Of a stretch of DNA of 64,000 nt, positions 17,638 to 26,591 are shown one piece after another. This DNA is from Aestuariibacter sp. GS-14 (GTDB lineage: Bacteria > Pseudomonadota > Gammaproteobacteria > Enterobacterales > Alteromonadaceae): positions 62,001 through 126,000 of the forward strand of contig NZ_VHIP01000003.1 of the NCBI RefSeq assembly GCF_006494365.1. Direction: 5' to 3'. The number at the start of each line of letters is the position of its first letter. Position 1 is the stretch's first letter. Under the pieces are notes generated by a model. The model made no database searches. It was not told the DNA's origin and saw only the letters and a list, made by a program, of their open reading frames with translations. A program made the position numbers and the translations under genes.

Positions 17638-18783
17638 ATGCGACTCAGTCAGTGTCACAATTTTAATGACTTTCGGCGTTTAGCGGAAAAGCGCTTGCCT
17701 GGTCCTATTTTTAATTATATCGACGGTGGTGCCGACGACGAAAGCACCTTACGCCGCAATACGTCGGCGTTTCGCGAGTGCGATCTTATTCCTCGCGTGT
17801 TAACCGGCGTGAAAGATATTGATTTGTCGGTTGAAGTGATGGGTCAAAAACTTAAATTACCGGTGTATTTATCGCCCACCGCGTTACAACGATTGTTCCA
17901 TCATCAGGGGGAGCGGGCCGTTGCCGCTACCGCTGAAAAGTTTGGTACCATGTTTGGCGTGTCTTCGCTGGGCACCGTGAGCATGGAAGAGATAGCCAAA
18001 CAATATAATACGCCGCAGGTGTATCAGTTTTATTTTCACAAGGATCGCGGCCTGAACCGGGCAATGATGGAACGTGCCAAAGAGTCTAACATTGAAGTGA
18101 TGATGCTCACCGTTGATTCGATTACCGGCGGTAACCGGGAACGTGATTTGCGCACCGGATTTTCGATTCCTTTCCGCTTAAACCTGAAAGGACTCTGGCA
18201 ATTTGCGACTAAGCCTGCCTGGGGAATCAACTACATCACTCATGAAAAATTCAGTTTGCCGCAATTAGATGCCCATATCGATATGGGCGGCGGTGCCAGT
18301 TCAATTGGTGATTATTTTACCAATATGCTGGATCCATCCATGAACTGGAAAGACGTGGAAGAAATGGTGAAGTTCTGGAACGGCCAGTTTTGCTTAAAAG
18401 GCATCATGAGCGCAGATGATGCGAAACGCGCCGTAGACATCGGTTGTACTGGTATAGTGATTTCTAATCACGGTGGACGTCAGTTAGATGGATCGCGCAG
18501 TTCGTTTGATCACCTGGCAGAAATAGTAGATGCAGTGGGCGATCAAATTGATGTGATGTTCGACAGTGGTATTCAGCGCGGTACTCATGTGCTTAAGGCG
18601 CTTGCATTGGGTGCCAAAGCAGTCGGTATCGGTCGATACTATCTTTACGCTCTGGCAGCAGCCGGGCAAGCTGGTGTAGAACGCGCTATGCAGTTACTGG
18701 TTGCTGAAATTGAGCGCGATATGCGTTTAATGGGATGCAGCAAGATCAGCGAACTTAATCGCGACCACGTGCGGTTCAGATAG
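17638..18783 (+). CDS. lldD: FMN-dependent L-lactate dehydrogenase
   Basis: Alpha-hydroxy-acid oxidase/dehydrogenase of 381 aa. Conserved elements: FNYIDGGADDESTLRRN at the N-terminus, LSPTALQRLFHHQGERA, LTVDSITGGNRERDLR, and the catalytic ISNHGGRQLDG segment (active-site His and FMN-phosphate arginine), then FDSGIQRGTHVLKALALGA. It would oxidise L-lactate to pyruvate at the membrane, using quinone. Its place directly after the rhamnose operon makes metabolic sense, because the RhaD fusion yields L-lactate. I use the ATG at 17638; a TTG nine bases upstream is also in frame. No TGATTG direct repeat precedes it, so it may rely on readthrough or another signal. Confidence 0.92.
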   Translation: MRLSQCHNFNDFRRLAEKRLPGPIFNYIDGGADDESTLRRNTSAFRECDLIPRVLTGVKDIDLSVEVMGQKLKLPVYLSPTALQRLFHHQGERAVAATAEKFGTMFGVSSLGTVSMEEIAKQYNTPQVYQFYFHKDRGLNRAMMERAKESNIEVMMLTVDSITGGNRERDLRTGFSIPFRLNLKGLWQFATKPAWGINYITHEKFSLPQLDAHIDMGGGASSIGDYFTNMLDPSMNWKDVEEMVKFWNGQFCLKGIMSADDAKRAVDIGCTGIVISNHGGRQLDGSRSSFDHLAEIVDAVGDQIDVMFDSGIQRGTHVLKALALGAKAVGIGRYYLYALAAAGQAGVERAMQLLVAEIERDMRLMGCSKISELNRDHVRFR

Positions 18784-18806
18784 CTATTTACTTGTATCAT
18801 AAACTC

Positions 18807-18829
18807 AGCCAGCGCAAGCTGGCTTTTTT
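18807..18829 (+). terminator. Rho-independent terminator after lldD
   Basis: A 7-bp stem AGCCAGC/GCTGGCT with a GCAA tetraloop and a run of six T. Confidence 0.85.
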
Positions 18830-18974
18830 ATTGATTGTTCTGATATTGCATTTTTCTGGCGGCTATCCGAATAGATGATTTACCTGTTAAAACGTTAGGC
18901 TGTATATTAACTGTTCAATTTTGATGTTGTTTATACAATGATGTAATGACTGGATCGGAATTTTGCGAGGGAAT

Positions 18975-19250
18975 ATGCAAACTATTGCAATGTATTGTGA
19001 TGAGTACGTGGATTTGGTTAATGCGTTAGACAGAGTCGGGTTTGCGGTATACCGGAATATGTCACCACAGACCAAAGGTGAGTTAATAAACTTTTATGAA
19101 GTTCAGGACTGTTACGAGATTAACAGAAGTGACGGTTCAACAATCACTACACGAAGAGGGACAGGAAAGAGCAGAACAGTAAAAGTGATGTTTACCATAG
19201 AGCCGGAAACAAAAAAGTATGATGTTTACGTTGCCAGACTAGACAACTAG
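18975..19250 (+). CDS. Hypothetical 91-aa protein
   Basis: I do not recognise this protein. It is a soluble, mixed-charge 91-residue sequence without signal peptide or membrane segment, starting MQTIAMYCDEYVDLV and ending VMFTIEPETKKYDVYVARLD. The ATG at 18975 has a GCGAGGGA ribosome binding site at good spacing, which supports translation. It sits between lldD and rhaT but does not resemble the rhamnose mutarotase RhaM. Its composition is more AT-rich than the rhamnose genes. An inverted repeat (AGGGCTGC/GCAGCCCT, about 19278-19306) follows, without a clear T run. Confidence 0.55.
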   Translation: MQTIAMYCDEYVDLVNALDRVGFAVYRNMSPQTKGELINFYEVQDCYEINRSDGSTITTRRGTGKSRTVKVMFTIEPETKKYDVYVARLDN

Positions 19251-19339
19251 CCCGGTTAAAGGACTGCTCTGATAGCTGAAGGGCTGCGCACGGCAGGGCA
19301 GCCCTAAAATAGCTTTAAACTCCTGCAATCGCGCAGTCG

Positions 19340-20398
19340 TTATTGGAAAGAGTTACCCACCCCAATCACGATGGTAGATAACACCAGCAGGCTGATCCCC
19401 GCAAGCAGCAACATGCGACTCTTTCGATTACTGCCACGCCATTCCATTAATGCCAATCCCCACAGCGTAGAGAAAATAATGATACTGGCCATATGAATTG
19501 TCCAACTGGAGAATTCATACTTGCCCATATGGCTTTCGCCCATGGTGTAAAAGAAGAACTGGAAGTACCAGAGTGCACCACCCAAGGAGGCCAGCAAATA
19601 GTTTTTAACCAGGTTGTTTACTGGCAGCTTTTCTGCCGATTCAGCTACCTGACCAAGGTATTCTTTAGCGGTGCCATTCTTTTTGATTAACCAAAAACAC
19701 CACAACGCATTGGTAGTTAATCCGCCAGCCAGTACAACACATAATACCGGTAAACCTTGCCATAACGACGCTGTACCCGCAGCGATGGTTAGTTCATTAA
19801 TTGGCTTACCAGCGGCAATGCCAAACGCAAAGCAACTCGACATAATTCCCGAGAACAGTGCGATCAACAGTCCCTTGCGCATATCTACGCTCTCGCTGTT
19901 TTCTGATGTGTTCAGGCTTTTATTCTTTTCAGCTGTAGCCTTCGCTACAATAATTACGCCAATCAGAGTCATAAAAGTTCCCGCAACGGCAAACTGACCA
20001 CTTGTTGTTGCGATGACCTCGCCAAAATGACCTGATGCGATAGGCGGACCAAGGGTACCTAACACGGTAGTTAAACCCAGAACAATCGCCATACCTGACG
20101 AAATGCCCATATAGCGAACAGCTAATCCAAATGTTAAACCGCCAAATCCCCAGCCGGCACCCCAAAGGTAACATTGCTGTAACACCTCAGGAGACGTTGA
20201 AGATAACACGCCAAGCAGATCTTCAGTTTGGATCCAGGCAAAAAACCAAGGGCAAATCAGCCAGCTAAAAATGCCGCCACATAACCAGAATATTTCCCAC
20301 GACCAGCGCTGTATACGCTTGTAGGGTACATAAAAGCTGGCGGAAAACAGGCCGCCAAGCCAATGGAAAAACACACCTAATAACGGGTTTGACGCCAT
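19340..20398 (-). CDS. rhaT: L-rhamnose:proton symporter
   Basis: Inner-membrane transporter of 352 aa with about ten hydrophobic segments, matching RhaT (E. coli 344 aa). Conserved segments: FHWLGGLFSASFYVPYKRIQRWSWE at the N-terminus, WGAGWGFGGLTFGLAVRYMGISSG and GLTTVLGTLGPPI. It imports L-rhamnose with H+. It is transcribed away from lolD, and a TGATTG direct repeat at 20532-20554 lies about 134 bp upstream of its start, tying it to the rhamnose regulon. Confidence 0.93.
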   Translation of the reverse strand: MASNPLLGVFFHWLGGLFSASFYVPYKRIQRWSWEIFWLCGGIFSWLICPWFFAWIQTEDLLGVLSSTSPEVLQQCYLWGAGWGFGGLTFGLAVRYMGISSGMAIVLGLTTVLGTLGPPIASGHFGEVIATTSGQFAVAGTFMTLIGVIIVAKATAEKNKSLNTSENSESVDMRKGLLIALFSGIMSSCFAFGIAAGKPINELTIAAGTASLWQGLPVLCVVLAGGLTTNALWCFWLIKKNGTAKEYLGQVAESAEKLPVNNLVKNYLLASLGGALWYFQFFFYTMGESHMGKYEFSSWTIHMASIIIFSTLWGLALMEWRGSNRKSRMLLLAGISLLVLSTIVIGVGNSFQ

Positions 20399-20531
20399 GC
20401 AACACTCCTCTCATAGCCAGTCTGTTTACGGTTACCAAGATTAAATTGTTTAATTTTTGTAAAAGCCAGCAGGTAGAATACAACGGTTTTTGTTAATAAT
20501 CACGCATTATCAATCTTTATTGGTCATGATT

Positions 20532-20554
20532 TGTGATTGCGGGTGATTGATTGG
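20532..20554 (-). promoter_or_regulatory. Rhamnose operator upstream of rhaT
   Basis: TGTGATTGCGGGTGATTG (plus-strand orientation) holds TGATTG-N4-TGATTG with the same 10-bp period as the sites at 11327, 12865 and 13919, followed by another GATTGG. The N4 bases (CGGG) differ, so the half-sites are the conserved part. Confidence 0.6.
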
Positions 20555-20617
20555 TTGTGGATAAGCAGATATTCAAGGCATTGCGACAGGATTAGCGAAG
20601 TACCAGCACCTTATATC

Positions 20618-20701
20618 GAAGGGTTGGCCGAGAGGGGGGCCAATGGGATTGCCGAATGGATTGCCAATTGGATTGTCGAAAGGGTTTCCGAATGGACAAA
20701 G
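20618..20701. repeat. Imperfect 12-bp tandem repeat, about seven units
   Basis: Consecutive 12-mers related to GAATGGATTGCC, for example AATGGGATTGCC, GAATGGATTGCC, AATTGGATTGTC, GAAAGGGTTTCC. The central units match best. The repeat lies between the rhaT operator and lolD. Confidence 0.75.
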
Positions 20702-20868
20702 AGGCGATGGGCTAAAAGCCCATATGGGTATATACCCTTTGCCCGCCTTACAGTACAATGCGACATCATTATAGATAGGGAATATGGCAACGGTAAGCCA
20801 TTGAGTCGGCAGCGATTACGTGTACAGCACGATTCATTTAACCTATCCAGCAATAGAATGAGGAATTC

Positions 20869-21567
20869 ATGGCAACAGACATGTCATTAGTGTGTCGGGA
20901 TGTAAGTAAAACGTATCACGACGGTGACAATCATATTTCGGTACTCGACAGTGTCTCATTTGAACTGGCACGAGGCGAAAAAATCGCCATATTAGGCAGT
21001 TCTGGTTCAGGCAAAAGTACCTTGTTGCATATTCTTGGCGGCCTGGACCATCCTACCTCGGGCAGCGTTACGGTAAACCAGCAGGCGCTTAGTTCCCTGA
21101 ACAGTAATGCATTGGCTGCGCTGCGCAATCAGCAACTTGGGTTTATCTATCAGTTCCATCATTTGTTGGCTGAATTCAGTGCGGTAGAAAATGTTGCCAT
21201 GCCGCTAATGATTAATGGTGAGTCAAAACAAAGCGCAGAAGCCCGCGCTGCGGCATTGCTGGACAAGGTGGGGCTAAGCCATCGTATTCATCATTTACCG
21301 TCAGCGTTATCTGGTGGCGAACGCCAGCGTGTCGCCATTGCCAGGGCGTTGGTGAATAATCCCAGTATTGTACTAGCCGACGAACCTACCGGTAATCTGG
21401 ATAATAAAACCGGCGCACAAATTTACGCATTGCTGTGTGAATTAAGTGAGCAAATGGGCACCAGTTTTATAGTCGTAACACACGATATCCAGCTCGCTAA
21501 CGCGATGGATCGGGTACTGGTGTTAACCAACGGAAAATTATCGGTGCGGGAGCAAGGCGCGTCGTGA
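20869..21567 (+). CDS. lolD: Lipoprotein-releasing system ATP-binding protein
   Basis: ABC ATPase of 232 aa with intact Walker A (GSSGSGKST), signature ([15 protein letters not shown]), Walker B ([12 protein letters not shown]) and H-loop (VVTHD). MacB/LolD-type features include [18 protein letters not shown]. It powers release of outer-membrane lipoproteins to LolA. Start ATG with AATGAGGAATTC upstream. Its stop overlaps the GTG start of the permease gene by four bases. Confidence 0.93.
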   Translation: MATDMSLVCRDVSKTYHDGDNHISVLDSVSFELARGEKIAILGSSGSGKSTLLHILGGLDHPTSGSVTVNQQALSSLNSNALAALRNQQLGFIYQFHHLLAEFSAVENVAMPLMINGESKQSAEARAAALLDKVGLSHRIHHLPSALSGGERQRVAIARALVNNPSIVLADEPTGNLDNKTGAQIYALLCELSEQMGTSFIVVTHDIQLANAMDRVLVLTNGKLSVREQGAS

Positions 21568-22796
21568 ATATCAGCCTGTTGTTAGCCCAACGATTCAGAA
21601 AAAGTAAGTCTGGTAATCGCTATACCTCATTTGTGTCGTTTTCATCCACCCTGGGGATTGGACTTGGTTGCTTTGTTCTGATTGTGCTGTTGAGCGTGAT
21701 GAACGGCTTTGAGCGCGAATTGCGTGACCGCTTGCTCGCGATAATCCCTCATGGTGAATTGTTTTCTGTGTCACAGTCGGGTATTCAGGACTGGCAGGCT
21801 TATCAGCATTCACTCAGCCAGGATCCAAGGGTTGCCAGCGTCGAACCCTACACAAAGATTACCGGTATGATTCAGCAAGGTACCGAGTTGAAAGCAGTTG
21901 AGCTTACGGGTATTCAGGTAGGGCAAACCGTGCCTGCACGCTGGTACCGGGAAATTGAACAACAAGACTGGCTTCGGCTTGAACAGCAGCCAGACGGCGT
22001 ATTGCTAGGCAGGGGAATTGCCAGCAAGTTAGGCTTATCGACAGGGGACAAAATCACGGTTGTGATCCCGTCGGTTACCGAAGACCTGACCTTTACCGCA
22101 CCCAAAAATCTGTATTTAACGCTGACTGGCACAGTTAGCCTAGGCGGCGAATTGGATAACCTGATTGGTATTATGCATTTGCAAACGGCATCTGAAGCCG
22201 CTGGCATCGCTTCTGGTGCACAAGGATTGCGATTTCAGTTACAGGATCCGTTTTCAGCATACAGCGTTATACGTGAAATTGGTTATACCTTTCCTCAGGC
22301 GGTCTACATGTCTGACTGGACCCGTACGCAGGGGCATTTGTACGACGACATCAGACTGGTTAGGGTAGTGGTGTATATTGCGCTAACGCTAGTGATAGCG
22401 GTGGCCTGTTTTAATATTGTGTCGTCACTGGTAATGGCGGTAAAAGAGAAGCAAGCCTCGATTGCTATTTTAAAAACCATGGGGGCAACAGATAGCCAGA
22501 TTCGAATGGCGTTTATGTATCAGGGCATGTTAAACGGTGTGATTGGCGTATTTTGGGGAACCTTACTGGCCGTAATCACGGCGCCTAATCTATCGAACTG
22601 GATTGGGGCACTGGAGTCGTTGTTGGGAGTGAAAGTATTGTCTGGCGACATTTACTTTATTGATTTTTTACCATCACAGCTTAGCTGGATAGACGTACTG
22701 ATGACGGTGGTTGTAGCGCTTACGTTAAGTGTGCTGGCAACCTTATACCCAGCGCATAAAGCGGCGGTAATTGCGCCTGCCCGGGCACTGCATTAA
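21564..22796 (+). CDS. lolE: Lipoprotein-releasing system permease (LolC/LolE family)
   Basis: A 410-aa inner-membrane protein with the MacB/LolCE layout: one N-terminal transmembrane helix ([30 protein letters not shown]), a periplasmic domain of ~210 residues and three C-terminal helices with the coupling segment [19 protein letters not shown]. It partners with the LolD encoded immediately upstream. Only one permease gene is present here, whereas E. coli has lolC before lolD and lolE after. The order suggests lolE, but a single LolF-type homodimer is possible. Confidence 0.88.
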   Translation: MNISLLLAQRFRKSKSGNRYTSFVSFSSTLGIGLGCFVLIVLLSVMNGFERELRDRLLAIIPHGELFSVSQSGIQDWQAYQHSLSQDPRVASVEPYTKITGMIQQGTELKAVELTGIQVGQTVPARWYREIEQQDWLRLEQQPDGVLLGRGIASKLGLSTGDKITVVIPSVTEDLTFTAPKNLYLTLTGTVSLGGELDNLIGIMHLQTASEAAGIASGAQGLRFQLQDPFSAYSVIREIGYTFPQAVYMSDWTRTQGHLYDDIRLVRVVVYIALTLVIAVACFNIVSSLVMAVKEKQASIAILKTMGATDSQIRMAFMYQGMLNGVIGVFWGTLLAVITAPNLSNWIGALESLLGVKVLSGDIYFIDFLPSQLSWIDVLMTVVVALTLSVLATLYPAHKAAVIAPARALH

Positions 22797-22807
22797 TTCG
22801 GGCAGGC
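22775..22807 (+). terminator. Hairpin at the end of lolE (possible bidirectional terminator)
   Basis: Stem GCCTGCCCG/CGGGCAGGC of 9 bp with a 15-nt loop overlaps the lolE stop. It is followed by a weak T-rich stretch (TTTCTATTTCATTTT) and lies between convergent genes. Confidence 0.45.
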
Positions 22808-22839
22808 AGTTTCTATTTCATTTTGATATCAAAATAACA

Positions 22840-24189
22840 TCAGGCGTTGCGGTCGAAATGTTCGAAATCAACGTTTTCCTGTTTCGCACCCGCGTTGGGA
22901 TCATCATACACGGTCTGATCCAACTCACCTTCAGACTTACCAATAATACAGGCTACCGTACAGTCGCCAGTGATGTTTACGGCAGTACGGGTCATATCCA
23001 GTAAGCGATCTACGCCAATAATTAGTGCAATACCTTCCACCGGCAGATTAACCTGTTGTAATACCATGGCGAGCATGATCAAACCCACGCCGGGCACACC
23101 TGCTGTACCCACTGAAGCCAGCGTAGCGGTAAGCACTACCATTACGTAGTCGCCAAGCGTTAAATCCACCGCATATACCTGGGCAATAAATACTGTAGCC
23201 ACGCCTTGCATGATGGCAGTACCGTCCATGTTGATTGTGGCACCCAGCGGTAGGGTAAATGACGACACTGATTTACCGACACCCAGTTTATTACGTGCGG
23301 TTTCCATAGTAACTGGCAAGGTGGCACTGCTGCTTGATGTACTGAACGCAAACAACGCAGCGTCACGCATTTTGGTGAGCAGCATAACCGGATTTAAGCC
23401 ACTGAATAATTTTAAAATCAGTGCGTATACAAACGTGCCATGGATAACGAGTACAACCATGACTACCAGGAAGTATTTAACCAGACTGAAAATGGTACCA
23501 ATTTGGATGGTGGCAAATAGCTTGGCCATCAACACGAATACGCCATAAGGCGCCAGATTCATAATGATGGTAACCAGGCGCATGATTACCGTGTTTAAAT
23601 CTTCAAAAAATGCCGCTACGCGTTTTCCGGCGTCACCGGTCATCGCCATTGCAACACCAAGCAGCACAGCAAAAACAATGATCTGCAACATATTGCCTTC
23701 CGCCATGGCATTAATCGGATTTGACGGGAACATGTTCACAATAACGTCAGACAGCGACGGCGCCTGTGTTGCAGAATAACTGTTGTCGGCCTGCAGATTT
23801 TGACCTTCACCCGGACCAACCAATAACGCTGCCAAGATGGCCAGTGTTACCGCAATGCCGGTTGTGAGAACATAAAGACTGATGGATTTAATACCCAAAC
23901 GTCCCAGTTTGGATGGATCAGACAGTGAGCTGGTACCGCAAATGAGAGACACCAGTACTAAGGGCACAACCAGCATTTTCAAACTGGAAATGAATATTTG
24001 CCCGAGCGTTGAAAATATACCTTCAACCAAAATGCCATACGTGGATACGTCTACCGAGAATATCGAAAAACGGAAATCTCCGCTATCATCAAATATAACA
24101 AATTGCAGCAGGACACCAATCATGATTCCGGCAAGCATGCCGATAAAGATGCGTTCAGTTAAACTGTACTTTTGTGAAGACTGAGACAT
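22840..24189 (-). CDS. Dicarboxylate/amino acid:cation symporter (DAACS family)
   Basis: SLC1/GltP-type secondary transporter of 449 aa. Visible signatures are the serine-rich re-entrant loop AFSTSSSSATLPVT, the TM7 motif GATINMDGTAIMQG (NMDGT), GTAGVPGVG (HP2) and DRLLDMTRTAVNITGD (TM8 Asp/Arg/Thr substrate and ion site). Na+ or H+ coupled uptake of glutamate/aspartate or C4-dicarboxylates is expected; the exact substrate cannot be told. It is convergent with lolE and divergent from the Ig-like lipoprotein. Confidence 0.9.
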   Translation of the reverse strand: MSQSSQKYSLTERIFIGMLAGIMIGVLLQFVIFDDSGDFRFSIFSVDVSTYGILVEGIFSTLGQIFISSLKMLVVPLVLVSLICGTSSLSDPSKLGRLGIKSISLYVLTTGIAVTLAILAALLVGPGEGQNLQADNSYSATQAPSLSDVIVNMFPSNPINAMAEGNMLQIIVFAVLLGVAMAMTGDAGKRVAAFFEDLNTVIMRLVTIIMNLAPYGVFVLMAKLFATIQIGTIFSLVKYFLVVMVVLVIHGTFVYALILKLFSGLNPVMLLTKMRDAALFAFSTSSSSATLPVTMETARNKLGVGKSVSSFTLPLGATINMDGTAIMQGVATVFIAQVYAVDLTLGDYVMVVLTATLASVGTAGVPGVGLIMLAMVLQQVNLPVEGIALIIGVDRLLDMTRTAVNITGDCTVACIIGKSEGELDQTVYDDPNAGAKQENVDFEHFDRNA

Positions 24190-24300
24190 GTAAATTCCCT
24201 GAAGTGTAATTTTATTATTGTACTTGGTTAGTGTGCCAGATTCAGAGCAGTTTTAAATACTAAAAATGACCCATTCACGGTAAAGAGGTCCAGGAAGACG

Positions 24301-26520
24301 ATGAAAATGCAATCACTACGCTTAATATTCACCCTATGGACACTGCTATTATTGGTAGCTTGCGGTGGTGGCGGTTCGGTTTCAAGAGATGATGACACCG
24401 GCACAGTCACCCCTGATCCTACCTATAGCATAAGTGTTGCATTAACTAACAGTGCGGGCGAAGCGAGTACGCAATTAACGGGTGATACACCTTTAACGGT
24501 GCGCGCTACGGTTACAGACAGCTCGGGAAATCCAGCCGTTAATCAGGTGGTGTCATTCAGTTTCTCGGTTGAAAACCTGGCGCGTTTTTCAAACGATACC
24601 GGCACTGCGCTTACTAACAGCGACGGCGTAGCCACAATCACATTGATAGTTGGCGAGTTGTCGGGTAGCGGCATGGTAACAGCAACCCTCGATTCAACTA
24701 CCAGCGCTCAAACCGGTTTTACGTCATCTGGTACAACAGCAACGGTAGAAACGCCGGAATCCCTTGAAATCTTCTCCAGTCAGTCGCAGCTGTCGTCCAG
24801 TGGTAATGACGAGGTGGAATTATGGGCCGTTGTGAAAAACGCGCAAAACATTCTGCTTGAAGGCGTAACCGTATCATTCTCTGCAAACAACAATGCCGCT
24901 ATTGCTGAGACCCAACCCGTTACCGATGAAAACGGTACCGCACGAGTAAAACTCAGAACGGGCGGGGACAAAGAAAACCGCACCATTGTGGTAACAGCAA
25001 CGGTATCGGGTGAAACCACGTTAACAGAAACATTAAGTATTAATGTAGTCGGCACCGAAATTGATATCAACGGTGCTACGTCTGCCATTATTGGTGATGC
25101 CGTGAATATCACCATTAGCCTTGAAGATTCGGATAACACAGGCATTGCCGGCGAGCCACTGACTTTAGTTGTAACCGATCCGAGCGGCGCTGATGTGACT
25201 GCTACAACAGTGAATAACGTTGAGCCGGTTACCGGTGACGAAGGGCGTGTCACCATTCAGTTTACTGCGCCTGCATCAGGTAGTTATTCACTCACTGCCA
25301 GTGCGCTGAATACGCAAACCAGCTTTAGTATTGAAGTTCAGCAAGACGAATTTGTATTCCTGAATGCGCCGGATGTGGACGATGTAGAACAAGACATTGC
25401 CCTGAATACTAATTACGCGCTGCAAATCCGCTGGTTGCGCGACGCGAGTCCTTTTGCTGGCGGCAATGTAAGCTTCGCCATTTCGCGTGGTGCTATTGTA
25501 AGTGCAGATGCCACAACAGATGCAGACGGCATAGCGGATTTAACGGTATCGTCTACCAACGCAGGTCTGGCTACCATTTCGGCTACCGGCACCGACGGCG
25601 CGGGCGTTGAAGTATCTACGCAAATAGATATTGCGTTTATTGCCACTGACGCAGCTACACTGATTCTGGATGCCACACCGGACTCCATTGGTCCGGATGG
25701 GCAAACCAGCACGATTTCTGCAGTGGTACTGGACGCCCAGGGTAACCGCGTGCGTAACAAGCTGGTTAATTTTGAGGTAAATGACGTATCAAACGGCAAT
25801 CTTACTGATGCGCAAAGCCGCACCGATCGCCGCGGCATTGCTACAACGGTGTATGAATCCAATGCCGTAAGTACCTACCAGAGTGTGGTTGTAACGGCTA
25901 GTGTGAATGATAACCAAGCGGTAACGGGTACCACCCGATTAACCGTAGGGGATCGTCCATTCGATATTACGCTGGGTACCGGCAATCTGATTGAGGCGCC
26001 GCAACAGTCGTCATACAGTAAAGAGTTCTCCGTATTCGTAACCGATGCAGATTCAAATCCGGTGTCGGGTACTACGTTAACGTTCAGTGCAACACCTGTT
26101 ATTGAAACCGTTGGCTATGCCTATTTCAAAGGTTACTGGATTTGGGATGAAGACGATTCGATTCACTATCAGGTAATTACGGCACAGTGTTTCAGTGAAG
26201 ATGCGAATGGCAATGGTCGCCTGGATGCAGGAGAAGATCTCAATGGCGACGGTCAGTTGACGCCCGGTAACACGGCTGCTATCGATGCTGACGCTACTAC
26301 CGATGACAACGGTCAGGCGCTGATTGAATTGAACTATCCGAAACAGTATGGCGGATGGGTACAGTTAACGTTGAATGCCAGAGGGGAATCTTCTGGTACA
26401 GAATCGGTGGATACCATGCAGTATACGCTGGGAGTATCAGCAGAAGATCGCAGTACACAAGGCTCACCACCACCGTCCAGCACATGGGGAACCAGCAGCA
26501 GTTGTGCTGACACCTTGTAG
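24301..26520 (+). CDS. Ig-like (Big-1/invasin-type) repeat lipoprotein
   Basis: A 739-aa predicted lipoprotein. Signal peptide with lipobox LLVAC (Cys ~20) is followed by a glycine/serine/aspartate linker, then five or six tandem bacterial Ig-like units recognisable by recurring DGxAxxT/V and Vxxxxx(S)FS segments (for example NSDGVATITLIVG, DENGTARVKLRTG, DADGIADLTVSS, DRRGIATTVYES). Near residues 635-655 lies an aspartate-rich EF-hand-like run (DANGNGRLDAGEDLNGDG). Probably an outer-membrane-anchored surface or adhesion-like protein. There are ATG codons at 24301 and 24307; AGGAAGACG lies just upstream. Confidence 0.82.
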   Translation: MKMQSLRLIFTLWTLLLLVACGGGGSVSRDDDTGTVTPDPTYSISVALTNSAGEASTQLTGDTPLTVRATVTDSSGNPAVNQVVSFSFSVENLARFSNDTGTALTNSDGVATITLIVGELSGSGMVTATLDSTTSAQTGFTSSGTTATVETPESLEIFSSQSQLSSSGNDEVELWAVVKNAQNILLEGVTVSFSANNNAAIAETQPVTDENGTARVKLRTGGDKENRTIVVTATVSGETTLTETLSINVVGTEIDINGATSAIIGDAVNITISLEDSDNTGIAGEPLTLVVTDPSGADVTATTVNNVEPVTGDEGRVTIQFTAPASGSYSLTASALNTQTSFSIEVQQDEFVFLNAPDVDDVEQDIALNTNYALQIRWLRDASPFAGGNVSFAISRGAIVSADATTDADGIADLTVSSTNAGLATISATGTDGAGVEVSTQIDIAFIATDAATLILDATPDSIGPDGQTSTISAVVLDAQGNRVRNKLVNFEVNDVSNGNLTDAQSRTDRRGIATTVYESNAVSTYQSVVVTASVNDNQAVTGTTRLTVGDRPFDITLGTGNLIEAPQQSSYSKEFSVFVTDADSNPVSGTTLTFSATPVIETVGYAYFKGYWIWDEDDSIHYQVITAQCFSEDANGNGRLDAGEDLNGDGQLTPGNTAAIDADATTDDNGQALIELNYPKQYGGWVQLTLNARGESSGTESVDTMQYTLGVSAEDRSTQGSPPPSSTWGTSSSCADTL

Positions 26521-26534
26521 TGAGTAAGACATAC

Positions 26535-26570
26535 GAAAAAGCCGTTCACTGAGAAGTGAACGGCTTTTTT
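26535..26570. terminator. Bidirectional rho-independent terminator
   Basis: A 16-bp stem AAAAAGCCGTTCACT..AGTGAACGGCTTTTTT with a GAGA-type loop, located between the convergent lipoprotein and astB genes and able to serve both strands. Confidence 0.93.
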
Positions 26571-26591
26571 ATTGGGTGTTGACGAAATCCC

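Larger units (their letters stand above)
20399..20868. other. 470-bp intergenic region between rhaT and lolD
   Basis: Holds the rhamnose operator (20532-20554), a 12-bp tandem repeat (20618-20701) and two small hairpins (GGGCT/AGCCC and GGGTATATACCC, about 20709-20739). A 117-codon open frame crosses it but follows the repeat periodicity and ends inside lolD, so I do not call it as a gene. Confidence 0.6.

Noticed and set aside
20537-20890. A 117-codon open frame between rhaT and lolD
   Set aside because: Its middle is just the translation of the 12-bp tandem repeat and it runs into lolD in another frame.
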